A DNA stretch of 64,000 nucleotides from an uncultured Bacteroidales bacterium. GTDB taxonomy: Bacteria > Bacteroidota > Bacteroidia > Bacteroidales > UBA932. Below are positions 38,878-49,380 of the stretch, piece by piece (position 1 is the first letter of the stretch; each line of letters opens with the position of its first letter). The stretch lies in NCBI GenBank assembly GCA_947179325.1, contig CAMXAU010000012.1:20756-84755 (forward strand). Direction: 5' to 3'. Both the position numbers and the translations under genes were made by a program. The notes below the pieces were generated by a model that saw only the letters and a program-made list of their open reading frames with translations, was not told where the DNA came from and did no database searches.

Positions 38878-41220
38878 ATGGTAAGTTTTATGCTAAAACG
38901 TTTTATCGCTGCAGCAGTGTGTGTTGCAGCTGTTTCATGTAATACGGACCGGGTTCCCGGATATATGGACAGCAGGCAGAGTACTGAAAAACGTGTCGCG
39001 GACCTTGTCGCGCGCATGACGCTTGAGGAAAAGGTCGGACAGCTTGTCTGCCCGCTGGGATGGCCTATGTATGACAAGGTGTCTGATGACAGTGTCGCTG
39101 TCTCTGAAAAATATAGGGACTTCATAGATAATATGCATGGCGGAATGCTCTGGGCTACATTCAGGGCTGACCCGTGGACGCGCAAGACACTTGAGACCGG
39201 GCTGAATCCGGAGCTTGCGGCAAAGGCGTACAATGAATTGCAGAGATATGCCATTGAGCATAGCAGGCTCGGGATACCGGTGATACTGGCTGAGGAGTGC
39301 CCGCATGGGCATATGGCCATAGGCACGACTGTGTTCCCGACCAGCATCGGGCTTGCGTCAACATGGTCTGAGGAGACCCTGGAGATGGTCGGACGTGCCA
39401 TTGCCGGCGAGCTGAGGGCACAGGGGGGACATATAGGATACGGGCCTGTGATTGACCTTGCAAGGGAACCGAGGTGGTCGCGTGTCGAGGAGACGTATGG
39501 CGAGGATGTCTACCTGACTTCCAGGATGGCATGCGCCATGGTCAGGGGTACTGGTCCCAAGAATAACGGGTATGACAAGGGGATTATATCGACGCTTAAG
39601 CATTTCATCGCGTATGGGATACCGGAGGGTGGACATAATGGAAACCCTTCATTTGTAGGGGAGAGGGATCTCCATGAGAATTTCCTTCCTGCTTTCCATG
39701 CCGCTATAGACGATGGTGCGCTTTCGGTGATGACATCATACAATGCAATAGATGGTGTCCCGAGTACATCAAATGCGGAGCTGCTGAGAGGGATCCTGCG
39801 CGATGAGTGGGGGTTTGAGGGATTTGTAGTCTCTGACCTTGAAAGCATTGACGGGCTGTTTGGAAGCCATCATGTCGCGGCGGACAAATGCAATGCCGGC
39901 GAGATGGCCATCAGGGCAGGTGTCGATGTCGACCTCGGGGCCAATTGCTATCCGCTTGTCATTGAAAGCGTAAGGAATGGCAGATTGAGTGAGCGGGTGA
40001 TAGATGAGGCTGTAGCGAGGGTCCTGAGGATTAAATTCGACATGGGGCTTTTCGACAATCCGTATGTTGATCCGTCTGAGGCTGCCTCGAAGGTGAGGAC
40101 GGAGGAAGGCACAAAGGCTGCTCTCAGGGCGGCAAGGGAGGGGGTAGTCCTGCTTGAGAACAACGGGGTCCTTCCTCTGCGCAAGGATATGAAGGTCGCT
40201 GTCATAGGGCCTAATGCCGACAATATGTACAATCAGCTTGGTGACTATACTGCACCTCAGCCGGAGGATAATGTGACCACTATGCTTGAGGGCATTGTGT
40301 CAAAGATCGGCAGACAGAATGTCATATATGCAAAAGGATGTGCTATAAGGGACATGTCTGATGAGGGGATTGCTGCAGCGGTGGCTGCCGCGAGAGGTGC
40401 GGATGCTGCGGTTGTGGTTGTCGGAGGCTCAAGTGCACGTGACTTCAAGACAAGATACATAGATACAGGCGCTGCTGTCGTGGATGATTCCGTAATGAGC
40501 GACATGGAGGCAGGCGAGGGGTTTGACAGGGCTTCGCTGTCGCTGCTTGGCCAGCAGGAGAGGCTTCTTGAGGCAGTCAGGAAGACCGGGACTCCAATGG
40601 TTGCCGTCTATGTCGAGGGACGTCCTCTTGACAAGGGATGGGCAAGCCGCAATGCGGATGCTCTCCTGACGATGTGGTATCCTGGTCAGGAGGGAGGAAA
40701 TGCCTTGGCGGATGTACTTTTCGGAGACTATAATCCGGCAGGGCGTCTACCTGTGTCTGTCCCTGTTGATGTGGGGCAGATCCCGGTCTATTATAATAAG
40801 AAATTCCCTGAGGGACATGACTATGTGGAGATGTCAAGGAAGCCGCTGTACCCGTTCGGATATGGGCTGAGCTATACTTCATTTGAGTATTCTGGCCTGT
40901 CTGTCTCAAAGACGGGTGATGCTGAGGCGGAGGTGTCTGTCACTGTTACGAATACCGGTGAAATGGACGGAGACGAGGTGGTGCAGCTCTATGTGACGGA
41001 CCTCTATGCATCTACGGTCCGTCCTGTGAAGCAGCTGAGGGGATTCAGGAGAGTGCATGTCCCTAAAGGTGAAAGCGTTGAGGTGCACATGACGCTTGAC
41101 AGTGACGCGTTTGCCTTGTATGACAGGCAGATGCACAAGGTTGTGGAGCCAGGTGACTTCCGGATTGCAGTCGGTGCCTCTTCTGATGACATACGTCTTG
41201 AGACGATATTGACGCTGTAG
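38878..41220 (+). CDS. Glycoside hydrolase family 3 (beta-glucosidase-type) lipoprotein; start 38878 or 38890
   Basis: VAAVSCNTD lipobox; MTLEEKVGQL; LAEECPHGH; GFVVSDLESIDGL; C-terminal fibronectin-III-like domain. Confidence 0.92.
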   Translation: MVSFMLKRFIAAAVCVAAVSCNTDRVPGYMDSRQSTEKRVADLVARMTLEEKVGQLVCPLGWPMYDKVSDDSVAVSEKYRDFIDNMHGGMLWATFRADPWTRKTLETGLNPELAAKAYNELQRYAIEHSRLGIPVILAEECPHGHMAIGTTVFPTSIGLASTWSEETLEMVGRAIAGELRAQGGHIGYGPVIDLAREPRWSRVEETYGEDVYLTSRMACAMVRGTGPKNNGYDKGIISTLKHFIAYGIPEGGHNGNPSFVGERDLHENFLPAFHAAIDDGALSVMTSYNAIDGVPSTSNAELLRGILRDEWGFEGFVVSDLESIDGLFGSHHVAADKCNAGEMAIRAGVDVDLGANCYPLVIESVRNGRLSERVIDEAVARVLRIKFDMGLFDNPYVDPSEAASKVRTEEGTKAALRAAREGVVLLENNGVLPLRKDMKVAVIGPNADNMYNQLGDYTAPQPEDNVTTMLEGIVSKIGRQNVIYAKGCAIRDMSDEGIAAAVAAARGADAAVVVVGGSSARDFKTRYIDTGAAVVDDSVMSDMEAGEGFDRASLSLLGQQERLLEAVRKTGTPMVAVYVEGRPLDKGWASRNADALLTMWYPGQEGGNALADVLFGDYNPAGRLPVSVPVDVGQIPVYYNKKFPEGHDYVEMSRKPLYPFGYGLSYTSFEYSGLSVSKTGDAEAEVSVTVTNTGEMDGDEVVQLYVTDLYASTVRPVKQLRGFRRVHVPKGESVEVHMTLDSDAFALYDRQMHKVVEPGDFRIAVGASSDDIRLETILTL
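38892..38904. promoter_or_regulatory. Putative LacI-family operator GCTAAAACGTTTT (site 1)
   Basis: Contains perfect palindrome AAAACGTTTT (38895-38904); identical 13-mer to site 2 before susC. Confidence 0.5.
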
Positions 41221-41237
41221 CCGGTCTCCGCAGCTGC

Positions 41238-43532
41238 ATGCGGATGTGGCTCCGTCCGGAAAATTATGGGACAACAACCAATGCAATGAAAAACAATACA
41301 AGATTAAGCATGATACAGAATTTGAAAACATTGCCGGCTATAGTACTGGCGGCATCCATGTCCTTTTCCTGCTCGTGGAGCGGGCAGGAAAGCCTTGTAG
41401 ACAAGGTTGACCCGATGATCGGGTCAGGAGGACATGGACATGTGTTCGTCGGTGCGGATGTGCCTTTCGGAATGGTCCAGCTCGGTCCTCAGCAGATAAA
41501 GGACGAATGGGACTGGTGTTCAGGGTACCATTATTCCGATACATTGCTGATAGGCTTTGGCCATACGCATCTTTCAGGGACTGGGATAGGTGACCTCGGG
41601 GATGTGCTTATCATGCCGTATGACCCTTCGCGGACACTTTATGATACAAGCTATGCCAGGCGCAAGGACAAGGATGTAAGGCATATCTACGCGCATCTGG
41701 ACCATTCGCTTGAGACGGTGGCGCCTGGATATTACGGGGTCTCGCTGCCGGACTATGGCGTGGATGTAAGGCTTACAGCTACGGAAAGGGCAGGGCTCCA
41801 TGAATACAGATTCTCTTCTGACAGGTCTGCCATACTTGTAGACCTCTGTACCGGAATCGGCTGGGACGGTGTGACCGGCTGGGATATGGACATTGTTTCT
41901 GAAAATGCCATCTGGGGCTACAGACGTTCTTCCGGCTGGGCGAAGGACCAGATGCAGTGTTTCTATGCGGAGTTCTCTTCTCCATGGACAGAGGTGGCAA
42001 AGGAGCCTTTGACGGACGATGAATATGCTGTCTCGTTCCTTTTCGATACATCTGCGGAAAAGACAATATATGTAAAGGTCGGGATATCTGCTGTCAGTGT
42101 AGAGAATGCAAGGGAGAATCTGCTTGCGGAGCTGCCAGGATGGGATTTTGACCAGACTGCCGGCATTGCCCGTGATAAATGGGAGAATGCCCTGGCGAGC
42201 ATCGTCATAGAGCCTATGGATGATGTCCAGGAGAGGCTTTTCTATACTGCGTTGTACCATACGATGATAGCCCCGTCCATTTTCAGTGACGTGAATGGGG
42301 GCTACAGGGGGGCAGACGGGAATTGCTATAGCAGTGATGTACCACGCTATACGACACTTTCCCTATGGGATACCTACCGTGCCGCCTCGCCGCTGATGAC
42401 GCTCATCAATCCCGTGATGTCCAGGGAGATGGCAGCCACTTTTATTGATATATATGAACATCAGGGCAAGTTGCCTGTATGGCATCTTGTCGGCAACGAG
42501 ACCGACTGCATGGTAGGCAATCCCGGTGTCATCGTTCTCGGGGACCTTGTGATGAAGGGCTTTGCGGATGATGTGGAGAAGTCGCTTGAGGCGATGAAGG
42601 CATCGTCCATGCTTGATGAAAGGGGGATGGAACTGCTCAAGGAATATGGATTTATCCCGTTTGACAAGAGCGCAGAGGTGGAGACGGTTGCCAAATGCAT
42701 GGAGTTTGCCATAGCTGATGATGCTGTCGCAAAGGTTGCGCAGAAGGCAGGAGACAGTGATGCTGCCGGATATTTCGGCAGAAGGAGCGGATCGTGGAGA
42801 CATTATTTTGACAGTGGGACCGGCTTTATGCGCGGAAGGGCTTCTGACGGTTCTTTCAGGACTCCGTTTGACCCGTTCAAGGCAATCCACATGAAAAGCG
42901 ACTATACCGAAGGCAACGCATGGCAGTACACATGGCTTGTGCCGCATGACCCTCATGGGCTTATAGGGATATTCGGAGGGGAAAGGCCTTTCCTGGAGAA
43001 GCTTGACCAGTTTTTCGTGGCAGAGGGGGATCTTGGTCCAGACGCTAATGACGTTACTGGCCTTATCGGGCAGTATGCGCACGGAAACGAGCCGAGCCAT
43101 CACGTCGCATATCTCTACAGCTATGCAGGGCAGCAGCATAAATGCGCTGAGATTGTTCGCAAGGTGCTTGATGAACTGTATTTCGATGACCATGGCGGCG
43201 TGTGCGGAAATGAGGATGTGGGACAGATGTCTGCGTGGTACGTCCTGTCTGCCATAGGTCTTTACCAGGTGGAGCCTTGCGGCGGGCCGTTCATTATAGG
43301 AAGCCCGGCTGTCAAAAAGGCTGTGATTGACCTTGGCGGCGGCAGGACATTCACCGTGGTGGCGAAGGGCAATTCAAGGGAAAACATATATGTGGCCTCA
43401 GCAAAACTGAACGGCAGGCCGCTTGAGAGGTCCTGGATAGGCTATGACGAGATTGTCGCCGGCGGCACACTTGAGCTGGAGATGAGCCCTGTCCCTACGG
43501 ATTTCGGTGCAGCTCAGGCAGCACGTCCATAG
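41238..43532 (+). CDS. Glycoside hydrolase family 92 (alpha-mannosidase-type); real start probably 41286 or 41310
   Basis: VDPMIGSGGHGHVFVGADVPFGMVQLGPQ; GFGHTHLSGTGIGDLGDVLIMP; SLWDTYRAASPLMTL; EGNAWQYTWLVPHD; GNEDVGQMSAWYVLSAIGLYQVEP. Confidence 0.95.
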   Translation: MRMWLRPENYGTTTNAMKNNTRLSMIQNLKTLPAIVLAASMSFSCSWSGQESLVDKVDPMIGSGGHGHVFVGADVPFGMVQLGPQQIKDEWDWCSGYHYSDTLLIGFGHTHLSGTGIGDLGDVLIMPYDPSRTLYDTSYARRKDKDVRHIYAHLDHSLETVAPGYYGVSLPDYGVDVRLTATERAGLHEYRFSSDRSAILVDLCTGIGWDGVTGWDMDIVSENAIWGYRRSSGWAKDQMQCFYAEFSSPWTEVAKEPLTDDEYAVSFLFDTSAEKTIYVKVGISAVSVENARENLLAELPGWDFDQTAGIARDKWENALASIVIEPMDDVQERLFYTALYHTMIAPSIFSDVNGGYRGADGNCYSSDVPRYTTLSLWDTYRAASPLMTLINPVMSREMAATFIDIYEHQGKLPVWHLVGNETDCMVGNPGVIVLGDLVMKGFADDVEKSLEAMKASSMLDERGMELLKEYGFIPFDKSAEVETVAKCMEFAIADDAVAKVAQKAGDSDAAGYFGRRSGSWRHYFDSGTGFMRGRASDGSFRTPFDPFKAIHMKSDYTEGNAWQYTWLVPHDPHGLIGIFGGERPFLEKLDQFFVAEGDLGPDANDVTGLIGQYAHGNEPSHHVAYLYSYAGQQHKCAEIVRKVLDELYFDDHGGVCGNEDVGQMSAWYVLSAIGLYQVEPCGGPFIIGSPAVKKAVIDLGGGRTFTVVAKGNSRENIYVASAKLNGRPLERSWIGYDEIVAGGTLELEMSPVPTDFGAAQAARP

Positions 43533-43562
43533 ATAATATCATAAACATTATAAACACAAATC

Positions 43563-46500
43563 ATGAAACTGTTTAATATACAGTCTATATCAAGACATGC
43601 TGCAATAGTGCTTTCCGGCATCGCGGCCTTGATGCCGGTATCGGCGCAGACACCGTTGTGGCGTGACGTCAATGCGACTTCCGTCAATGCTGACACAAGA
43701 AGGACGGAGACAATATTCTATCCGGACAGGAAAAGTGCCATGGAGAAGGCTTTCAGCCGGAGCCAGTTCTACCTTTCATTGAACGGGGAATGGGATTTCT
43801 GCTATTTTGATTCCCAGGAAGATATTCCGGAAAGCATCGATGCACTGGAGTGGTCAAGGATAAAGGTGCCCGGAAACTGGGAGGTTCAGGGCTTCGGGAC
43901 CCCGATATATGTCAATATCCCATATGAGTTCTGCCCGAGGAATCCGCAGCCGCCTGCATTGCCGGACAATACACCGGCAGGCCTGTACCGCCGTACTTTC
44001 AATGTCCCGTCAGAGTGGGCAGACAGGGAAGTCTACCTTAATCTTGCTGGTGCGAAATCAGGTGTGTACACGTATGTGAACGGTAATTTTGTTGCCTACA
44101 CAGAGGATTCCAAGGACCTGGCGAGAATTGATATCACGCCATATATCGCCGATGGCGACAATGAACTGGTCCTCAAGATGTACCGCTACAGTACAGGGTC
44201 TTATCTCGAATGCATGGACTTCTGGCGTATCAGCGGAATCGAGAGGGATGTATATCTGTCAACCGAGAAATCCCGTACAGGATTTGACTTTGATGTAGTG
44301 TCAACTCTTGATGAGGGACTGGCAGAGGGCCTGTTCTCGCTTACAGTGCGCACGGACAAGGCTGCTGATGTCTCATGGAGCCTTGTTGACAAGGATGGCA
44401 GCGATGTACTGGCAGGCGGCGGATGCGTTGATGGCAGCCATACTTTTTCAGGGACACTTGCCGGGGTACGCAAATGGAGTGCAGAAACGCCTGAGCTGTA
44501 TTGCCTGCTGATCTGTGTTGACGGGGAATACACACGTTTCGATGTGGGATTCAGACGTCTTGAAATCAAGGGAAACCAGTTCCTTGTGAACGGCAGGCCT
44601 GTGAAATTCAAGGGCGTGAATCTTCATGAACATAATCCTGCCACAGGGCATTATGTGGACAGGGAACTTATACTGAAGGACCTGGAGGTTATGCGCAGGC
44701 ATAATATAAATGCCATACGTACATGCCATTATCCACAGTCGCGCATCTTCTATGAACTTTGTGACAGCCTCGGGTTCTATGTGTATTCCGAGGCAAATAT
44801 CGAGTCTCACGGGATGGGATATGCCCTTGACAGGACGCTTGGCAATAATCCGGCATGGAGGGAAAAGCACCTTGACAGGGTGATGAACATGTATAGGCGC
44901 ACCCATAACTATCCTTGCGTGACAATCCTTTCACTTGGCAACGAGGGCGGCAACGGATGTAATTTCTATGATGCCTACAATATGCTGAAAGAGCTTGAAA
45001 GAGACGGGATGAACCGTCCTGTCTGCTATGAAAGGGCTGAATATGACTGGAATACTGATATGATTGTGCCCCAGTATCCTTCAGCAGGATGGTTCAGGAG
45101 CATGGGCGAGAACGGTTCAGACAGGCCTGTATGCCCGTCTGAATATGCGCATGCAATGGGCAATTCGACAGGTTCGCTTGACAGGCAGTGGAAATACATA
45201 TATGAGTATCCTAACCTGCAGGGCGGATTTATCTGGGACTGGGTTGACCAGGGACTTGATGCTGTTGATGAAAACGGACGTGCGTACTGGACATATGGCG
45301 GAGACTATGGCGATAATGCACCGAGCGACAACAATTTCCTCTGCAACGGAATCGTCGGTCCGGACAGGACTCCTCATCCTGGAGCGGAAGAGGTTCGCCA
45401 TGTATATCAGGATGTCACTGTTACATCGGATGACCCCGCATCAGGCAGATTCAATATATTCAACAGATTCTACTTTACTGACCTTAAGGGGTTCAAGGTC
45501 GTGTATACTGTCGAGGCTGACGGACGCAAGGTGAAAAGGGGTACGCTGCGTTTCAGCACTGCGGCACAGGAGGGTGAGGATTTCAGCATCAGGATGCCGA
45601 GGATGCGCAAGAACAAGACCTATCATGTGCGTTTTGATGTTGTCACCCTTGAGGCTCGCCCTCTGCTTCCGAAAGGTTCTGTAATCGCTTCTGACCAGAT
45701 GCTCATCAAGGAGGCCGGGAAGAAGGCATATGCCGGCAGGGGAAAGAAGCCTGTTGTCCATGATGATGACAATGCCGTGAAAGTCTGCGGGAAGAATTTT
45801 GAGCTTGTCTTTGACAAGAAGCTCGGCATAGTGTCGTCATACAGGGTAAAAGGCAAGGAGATGTTCTTCGGGGACTTTGGGCTGAGGCCGAATTTCTGGA
45901 GGGCGCCGACTGACAATGACTATGGCAACGGCCTTCCAAAGAGGGCGAGGGCATGGCAGCAGGCTGGACAGGAATATGATGCAGCAGTGAAGGTCACGGA
46001 GATTAATGATATCATTGTACTCAATGCTGACTATTCACTCCCTTATGGCACAAGGCTCAATGTCGCCTATAAGATCTACCCGGACGGGATTGTGAAGGTG
46101 ATAGCCAATTTTTCAGGCGATGCCGGGACAAAGAACCTGGAGATTCCGAGGATAGGATTCAGGATGAGGATGCCTGCATCGTCGGACCGTTTCTCGTATT
46201 TCGGGCGCGGACCGCAGGAAAATTACTGTGACAGGAACTCAGGTGCCTTGATGGGGCTGTATGAGACTTCAGCTGCTGATGAATATGTGCCGTATGTAAG
46301 GCCGCAGGAATGTGGCCATCATACAGGCTGCAGATGGATGAAGATAGGTGGTCTTGGCATTGTGGCGGACGGGGAGTTCGAGTTCAATGCCCTGAGGCAG
46401 AGCATTGAGGACCTCGATTCAGAGGAGGCTGTATGGAGAGATTACCAGTGGCCTAATTATTCTCCGTCAGACAGCAAGGACCCGGAGGCCGCGAAATATT

Positions 46501-46718
46501 CCCTGAGGCGTCAGCATCACATCAACGATGTGCCGGTGAGGGATTATGTGGAACTTTGCATAGACTGCATGCAGACTGGTGTCGGAGGATATGACAGCTG
46601 GGGGTCAAGGCCTGAGGCTGACAAGAACCTCTGGACTGACCATGACTACGGATTCTCGTTTACATTTGTCCCTGAAAATGTAAAGAGGTGCAGAAAGGCA
46701 GTGAAATACGTATATTGA
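43563..46718 (+). CDS. Glycoside hydrolase family 2 beta-galactosidase, secreted
   Basis: 1051 aa. LNGEWDFCYFDSQED; CHYPQSRIFYELCDSLGFYVYSEANIESHGMGYA; LGNEGGNGCNFYDAY; PSEYAHAMGNSTG; PTDNDYGNG. Confidence 0.95.
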   Translation: MKLFNIQSISRHAAIVLSGIAALMPVSAQTPLWRDVNATSVNADTRRTETIFYPDRKSAMEKAFSRSQFYLSLNGEWDFCYFDSQEDIPESIDALEWSRIKVPGNWEVQGFGTPIYVNIPYEFCPRNPQPPALPDNTPAGLYRRTFNVPSEWADREVYLNLAGAKSGVYTYVNGNFVAYTEDSKDLARIDITPYIADGDNELVLKMYRYSTGSYLECMDFWRISGIERDVYLSTEKSRTGFDFDVVSTLDEGLAEGLFSLTVRTDKAADVSWSLVDKDGSDVLAGGGCVDGSHTFSGTLAGVRKWSAETPELYCLLICVDGEYTRFDVGFRRLEIKGNQFLVNGRPVKFKGVNLHEHNPATGHYVDRELILKDLEVMRRHNINAIRTCHYPQSRIFYELCDSLGFYVYSEANIESHGMGYALDRTLGNNPAWREKHLDRVMNMYRRTHNYPCVTILSLGNEGGNGCNFYDAYNMLKELERDGMNRPVCYERAEYDWNTDMIVPQYPSAGWFRSMGENGSDRPVCPSEYAHAMGNSTGSLDRQWKYIYEYPNLQGGFIWDWVDQGLDAVDENGRAYWTYGGDYGDNAPSDNNFLCNGIVGPDRTPHPGAEEVRHVYQDVTVTSDDPASGRFNIFNRFYFTDLKGFKVVYTVEADGRKVKRGTLRFSTAAQEGEDFSIRMPRMRKNKTYHVRFDVVTLEARPLLPKGSVIASDQMLIKEAGKKAYAGRGKKPVVHDDDNAVKVCGKNFELVFDKKLGIVSSYRVKGKEMFFGDFGLRPNFWRAPTDNDYGNGLPKRARAWQQAGQEYDAAVKVTEINDIIVLNADYSLPYGTRLNVAYKIYPDGIVKVIANFSGDAGTKNLEIPRIGFRMRMPASSDRFSYFGRGPQENYCDRNSGALMGLYETSAADEYVPYVRPQECGHHTGCRWMKIGGLGIVADGEFEFNALRQSIEDLDSEEAVWRDYQWPNYSPSDSKDPEAAKYSLRRQHHINDVPVRDYVELCIDCMQTGVGGYDSWGSRPEADKNLWTDHDYGFSFTFVPENVKRCRKAVKYVY

Positions 46719-46720
46719 TG

Positions 46721-47479
46721 ATGCGGACATTGGCTTTTGCAGGACTTTGCACTGTATTTCTTATTGCAGTGCATTCATGCCGTGCCGGGGGCGGTGCAGT
46801 GATGGATATTGTCACGTCTGAGAATACCGAGGCTGACCTTGGCGCGGTAATGGAAGAAGACGGGCCTGTGCAGGCCAATCTCTTGATTGCCAATGTATAT
46901 GCAGATACCTTGACGCCGCTTGCGGTCTATACTCGCTGCCAGTGCATCTCAGCGTCTGTTGACCGGACACCTGTCCCTCCGGGGGGAACCTTGAGGGTGC
47001 AGGTCATGTATAACCCTGCCTACAGGAGCGGGATATTCATGGAGGAGATTTCTGTGAAGCTGTTGGGCCGCAGTTCATTGAGCCTTATCGTGAAAGGCGA
47101 GGTGATTCCTGCGGAGCATCCATTGGAGGAGGACTATCCATACGATTTCGGTGAAGGACTGCATCTCAGCCATGAAGTCCTGCATTATGGAAGGCTCGCC
47201 CCAGGTGAGAGCAGGGATATATTTATAAGGTATGCCAATGGCAGCCGCAGGGACATGGACATAGATTTTTCAGCTGATACGGCTTTGTCCGGTTCTATTG
47301 CTTCCAGGCACGGGAACAGGCTCGGGACTGGAGAACGTGATACGTTGCATTTCCGGTTTACAATGCCCGGGCATGCACATGCAGGGGATACACTGGCATT
47401 GCCGGTATATGTATCTGTAGACGGCAGGCGTCTTGACAGGTCCCTGACAATTAAGGCAATTTCTGTTGAACATAAATAA
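46721..47479 (+). CDS. DUF1573-domain lipoprotein (start 46718/46721)
   Basis: Lipobox AVHSCRAGGG; ANLLIANVYADTLTPLAVYTRCQCISASVDRTPVPPGGTLRVQVMYNP. Confidence 0.8.
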   Translation: MRTLAFAGLCTVFLIAVHSCRAGGGAVMDIVTSENTEADLGAVMEEDGPVQANLLIANVYADTLTPLAVYTRCQCISASVDRTPVPPGGTLRVQVMYNPAYRSGIFMEEISVKLLGRSSLSLIVKGEVIPAEHPLEEDYPYDFGEGLHLSHEVLHYGRLAPGESRDIFIRYANGSRRDMDIDFSADTALSGSIASRHGNRLGTGERDTLHFRFTMPGHAHAGDTLALPVYVSVDGRRLDRSLTIKAISVEHK

Positions 47480-47488
47480 AGATTAGCT

Positions 47489-49261
47489 ATGCGCTTAAAT
47501 GAAATCATATCGATTGCAGGCACGGCCGTTCTGATTACGGCCTGTGTCACCGAGGCACCTGCGCCATATGGTGCCCTGCCTACACCGGCACAGGTGGAAT
47601 GGCAGAAGATGGAGACAAACATGTTCGTGCATTTCGGGCCGAACACGTTTACAAGTGCGGAATGGGGAGATGGTACGGAGAGTGCGGACATCTTCGCCCC
47701 TTCTGACCTTGACTGCCGCCAGTGGGCGGCTACTGCGAAGGCCGCAGGGATGAAGGGAATAATAATCACAGCAAAGCACCATGACGGATTCTGCCTGTGG
47801 CCGAATCCTGTAAGCAGCCACACTGTTGCCCAGAGCAGCTGGAAGGACGGAAAAGGTGATGTCCTGGCGGAACTTTCCGTGGCATGCCGTGAGTATGGAC
47901 TTGGATTCGGTGTGTATATTTCACCTTGGGACAGGAATGACCCGCACTACGGTACTCCGGAGTATAATGATGTCTTCCGTGTGACTCTTGAGAGCGCACT
48001 CGGCAGCTATGGCACTGTGTTCGAGCAGTGGTTTGACGGTGCATGCGGCGAGGGACCGAACGGTAAAAGGCAGGTCTATGACTGGCAGCTCTTTAATTCA
48101 ACTGTGTACAAAATGCAGCCTGATGCCATAATTTTCAGCAATGTCGGGCCGGGATGCCGCTGGGTCGGGAATGAATCCGGCAGCGCAGGACGTACATGCT
48201 GGGGGACACTGAATGTCGGTGATATCACTCCAGGCACGCATATCGACTGTGAAATATTGAATACCGGTGACATGAACGGGGAAAGGTGGGTCGCAGCTGA
48301 GACGGATGTGTCCATACGTCCGGGATGGTTCTGGCGTGAGTCGGAGAACCAGCGCGTCAAGTCTCTCCAGGAACTTCTGAAGATATATTATGAAAGTGTG
48401 GGACGCAATTCTCTCCTTCTGCTCAATGTGCCTGCAGACAAGAGGGGGCATATGCATGAGATAGACTCGACAAGGCTTATGGAATTCCGGGCGGCAGTGG
48501 ATGAAATATTCGCTGAGGACCTTGCGGAAGGGGCTTTGGCGGAGGCTGACAATGTCCGTGGCAACAGCTGGAGATTTTCTGCATCAAATCTCCTGGATGA
48601 TGACTATGACAGCTATTGGGCAACAGATGATGATGTGCTGACACCGTCTGTGACAATTTCATTTGACGGGGTGAGGAGATTCAACCGCGTAATGCTCCAG
48701 GAATATATTCCTCTTGGGCAGAGAGTCTCTGGATTCTCTATAGATGCTCTCGGGACAGACGGGACATGGCAGGAAATTGCACGCGAGACTACAATCGGCT
48801 ACAAGAGGATTGTACTGGTTCCGGATACTGAGGCAACAGCTGTAAGGCTCAGGGTTACAGGCTCGCTTGCGTGTCCTGTCCTGAACAGGCTGGCCCTATA
48901 CCAGGATAACGTATATGTGGACATGGAAACAGCCAATCCCGCGGCGGAAGGTGATGTGAAGCCTGCTGATGAGCCTCTTTTGGCTGATCTTGGTGAAGGC
49001 AGGGAAATCTCTGGCTTTGCATATACACCTATATATAAAGGGCGTGGCGGCTGTATCGTTACATATGACCTGTTTGTCAGCATGGACGGTGAAAGATGGG
49101 AGAAAGTGTATGGGGAAAAGATGTTCGACAATATCGTCAACAACCCTATAAGGCAGGAAGTTGATTTCAGTGAGCCTGTCAAGGCGCGCTATCTCAAGCT
49201 TGTCCCTCTAAGGACAAGCGGTGACGGCACTTACGGAGTCTCGGCTTTCGAGTCCAGGTAG
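47489..49261 (+). CDS. GH29 alpha-L-fucosidase lipoprotein with C-terminal F5/8 type C-like domain
   Basis: Lipobox VLITACVTE; METNMFVHFGPNTFTSAEWGDG; ITAKHHDGFCLWPNP; YISPWDRNDPHYG; discoidin-like repeats at the C-terminus. Confidence 0.92.
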   Translation: MRLNEIISIAGTAVLITACVTEAPAPYGALPTPAQVEWQKMETNMFVHFGPNTFTSAEWGDGTESADIFAPSDLDCRQWAATAKAAGMKGIIITAKHHDGFCLWPNPVSSHTVAQSSWKDGKGDVLAELSVACREYGLGFGVYISPWDRNDPHYGTPEYNDVFRVTLESALGSYGTVFEQWFDGACGEGPNGKRQVYDWQLFNSTVYKMQPDAIIFSNVGPGCRWVGNESGSAGRTCWGTLNVGDITPGTHIDCEILNTGDMNGERWVAAETDVSIRPGWFWRESENQRVKSLQELLKIYYESVGRNSLLLLNVPADKRGHMHEIDSTRLMEFRAAVDEIFAEDLAEGALAEADNVRGNSWRFSASNLLDDDYDSYWATDDDVLTPSVTISFDGVRRFNRVMLQEYIPLGQRVSGFSIDALGTDGTWQEIARETTIGYKRIVLVPDTEATAVRLRVTGSLACPVLNRLALYQDNVYVDMETANPAAEGDVKPADEPLLADLGEGREISGFAYTPIYKGRGGCIVTYDLFVSMDGERWEKVYGEKMFDNIVNNPIRQEVDFSEPVKARYLKLVPLRTSGDGTYGVSAFESR

Positions 49262-49315
49262 ATACAGGCAAGTTTTGCCGGTGAACTTCAGAAAAAGTCA
49301 TAAGATATTCCATTT

Positions 49316-49367
49316 CAGGCGGAAAAGTGAGGTTAGAGGCACTTTTTCGCCTGTTTTGTTAATTTTT
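49316..49367 (+). terminator. Terminator after the GH29 operon
   Basis: CAGGCGgAAAAGTG (49316-49329) / CACTTTTtCGCCTG (49340-49353), then a T-rich tail TTTTGTTAATTTTTT. Confidence 0.8.
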
Positions 49368-49380
49368 TCTTAACAAAAAC

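Noticed and set aside
42363-43193. 276-aa minus-strand ORF (also 41574-42260)
   Set aside because: Antisense to the GH92 gene, which has clear family motifs; no ribosome-binding or family evidence for the shadow frame.
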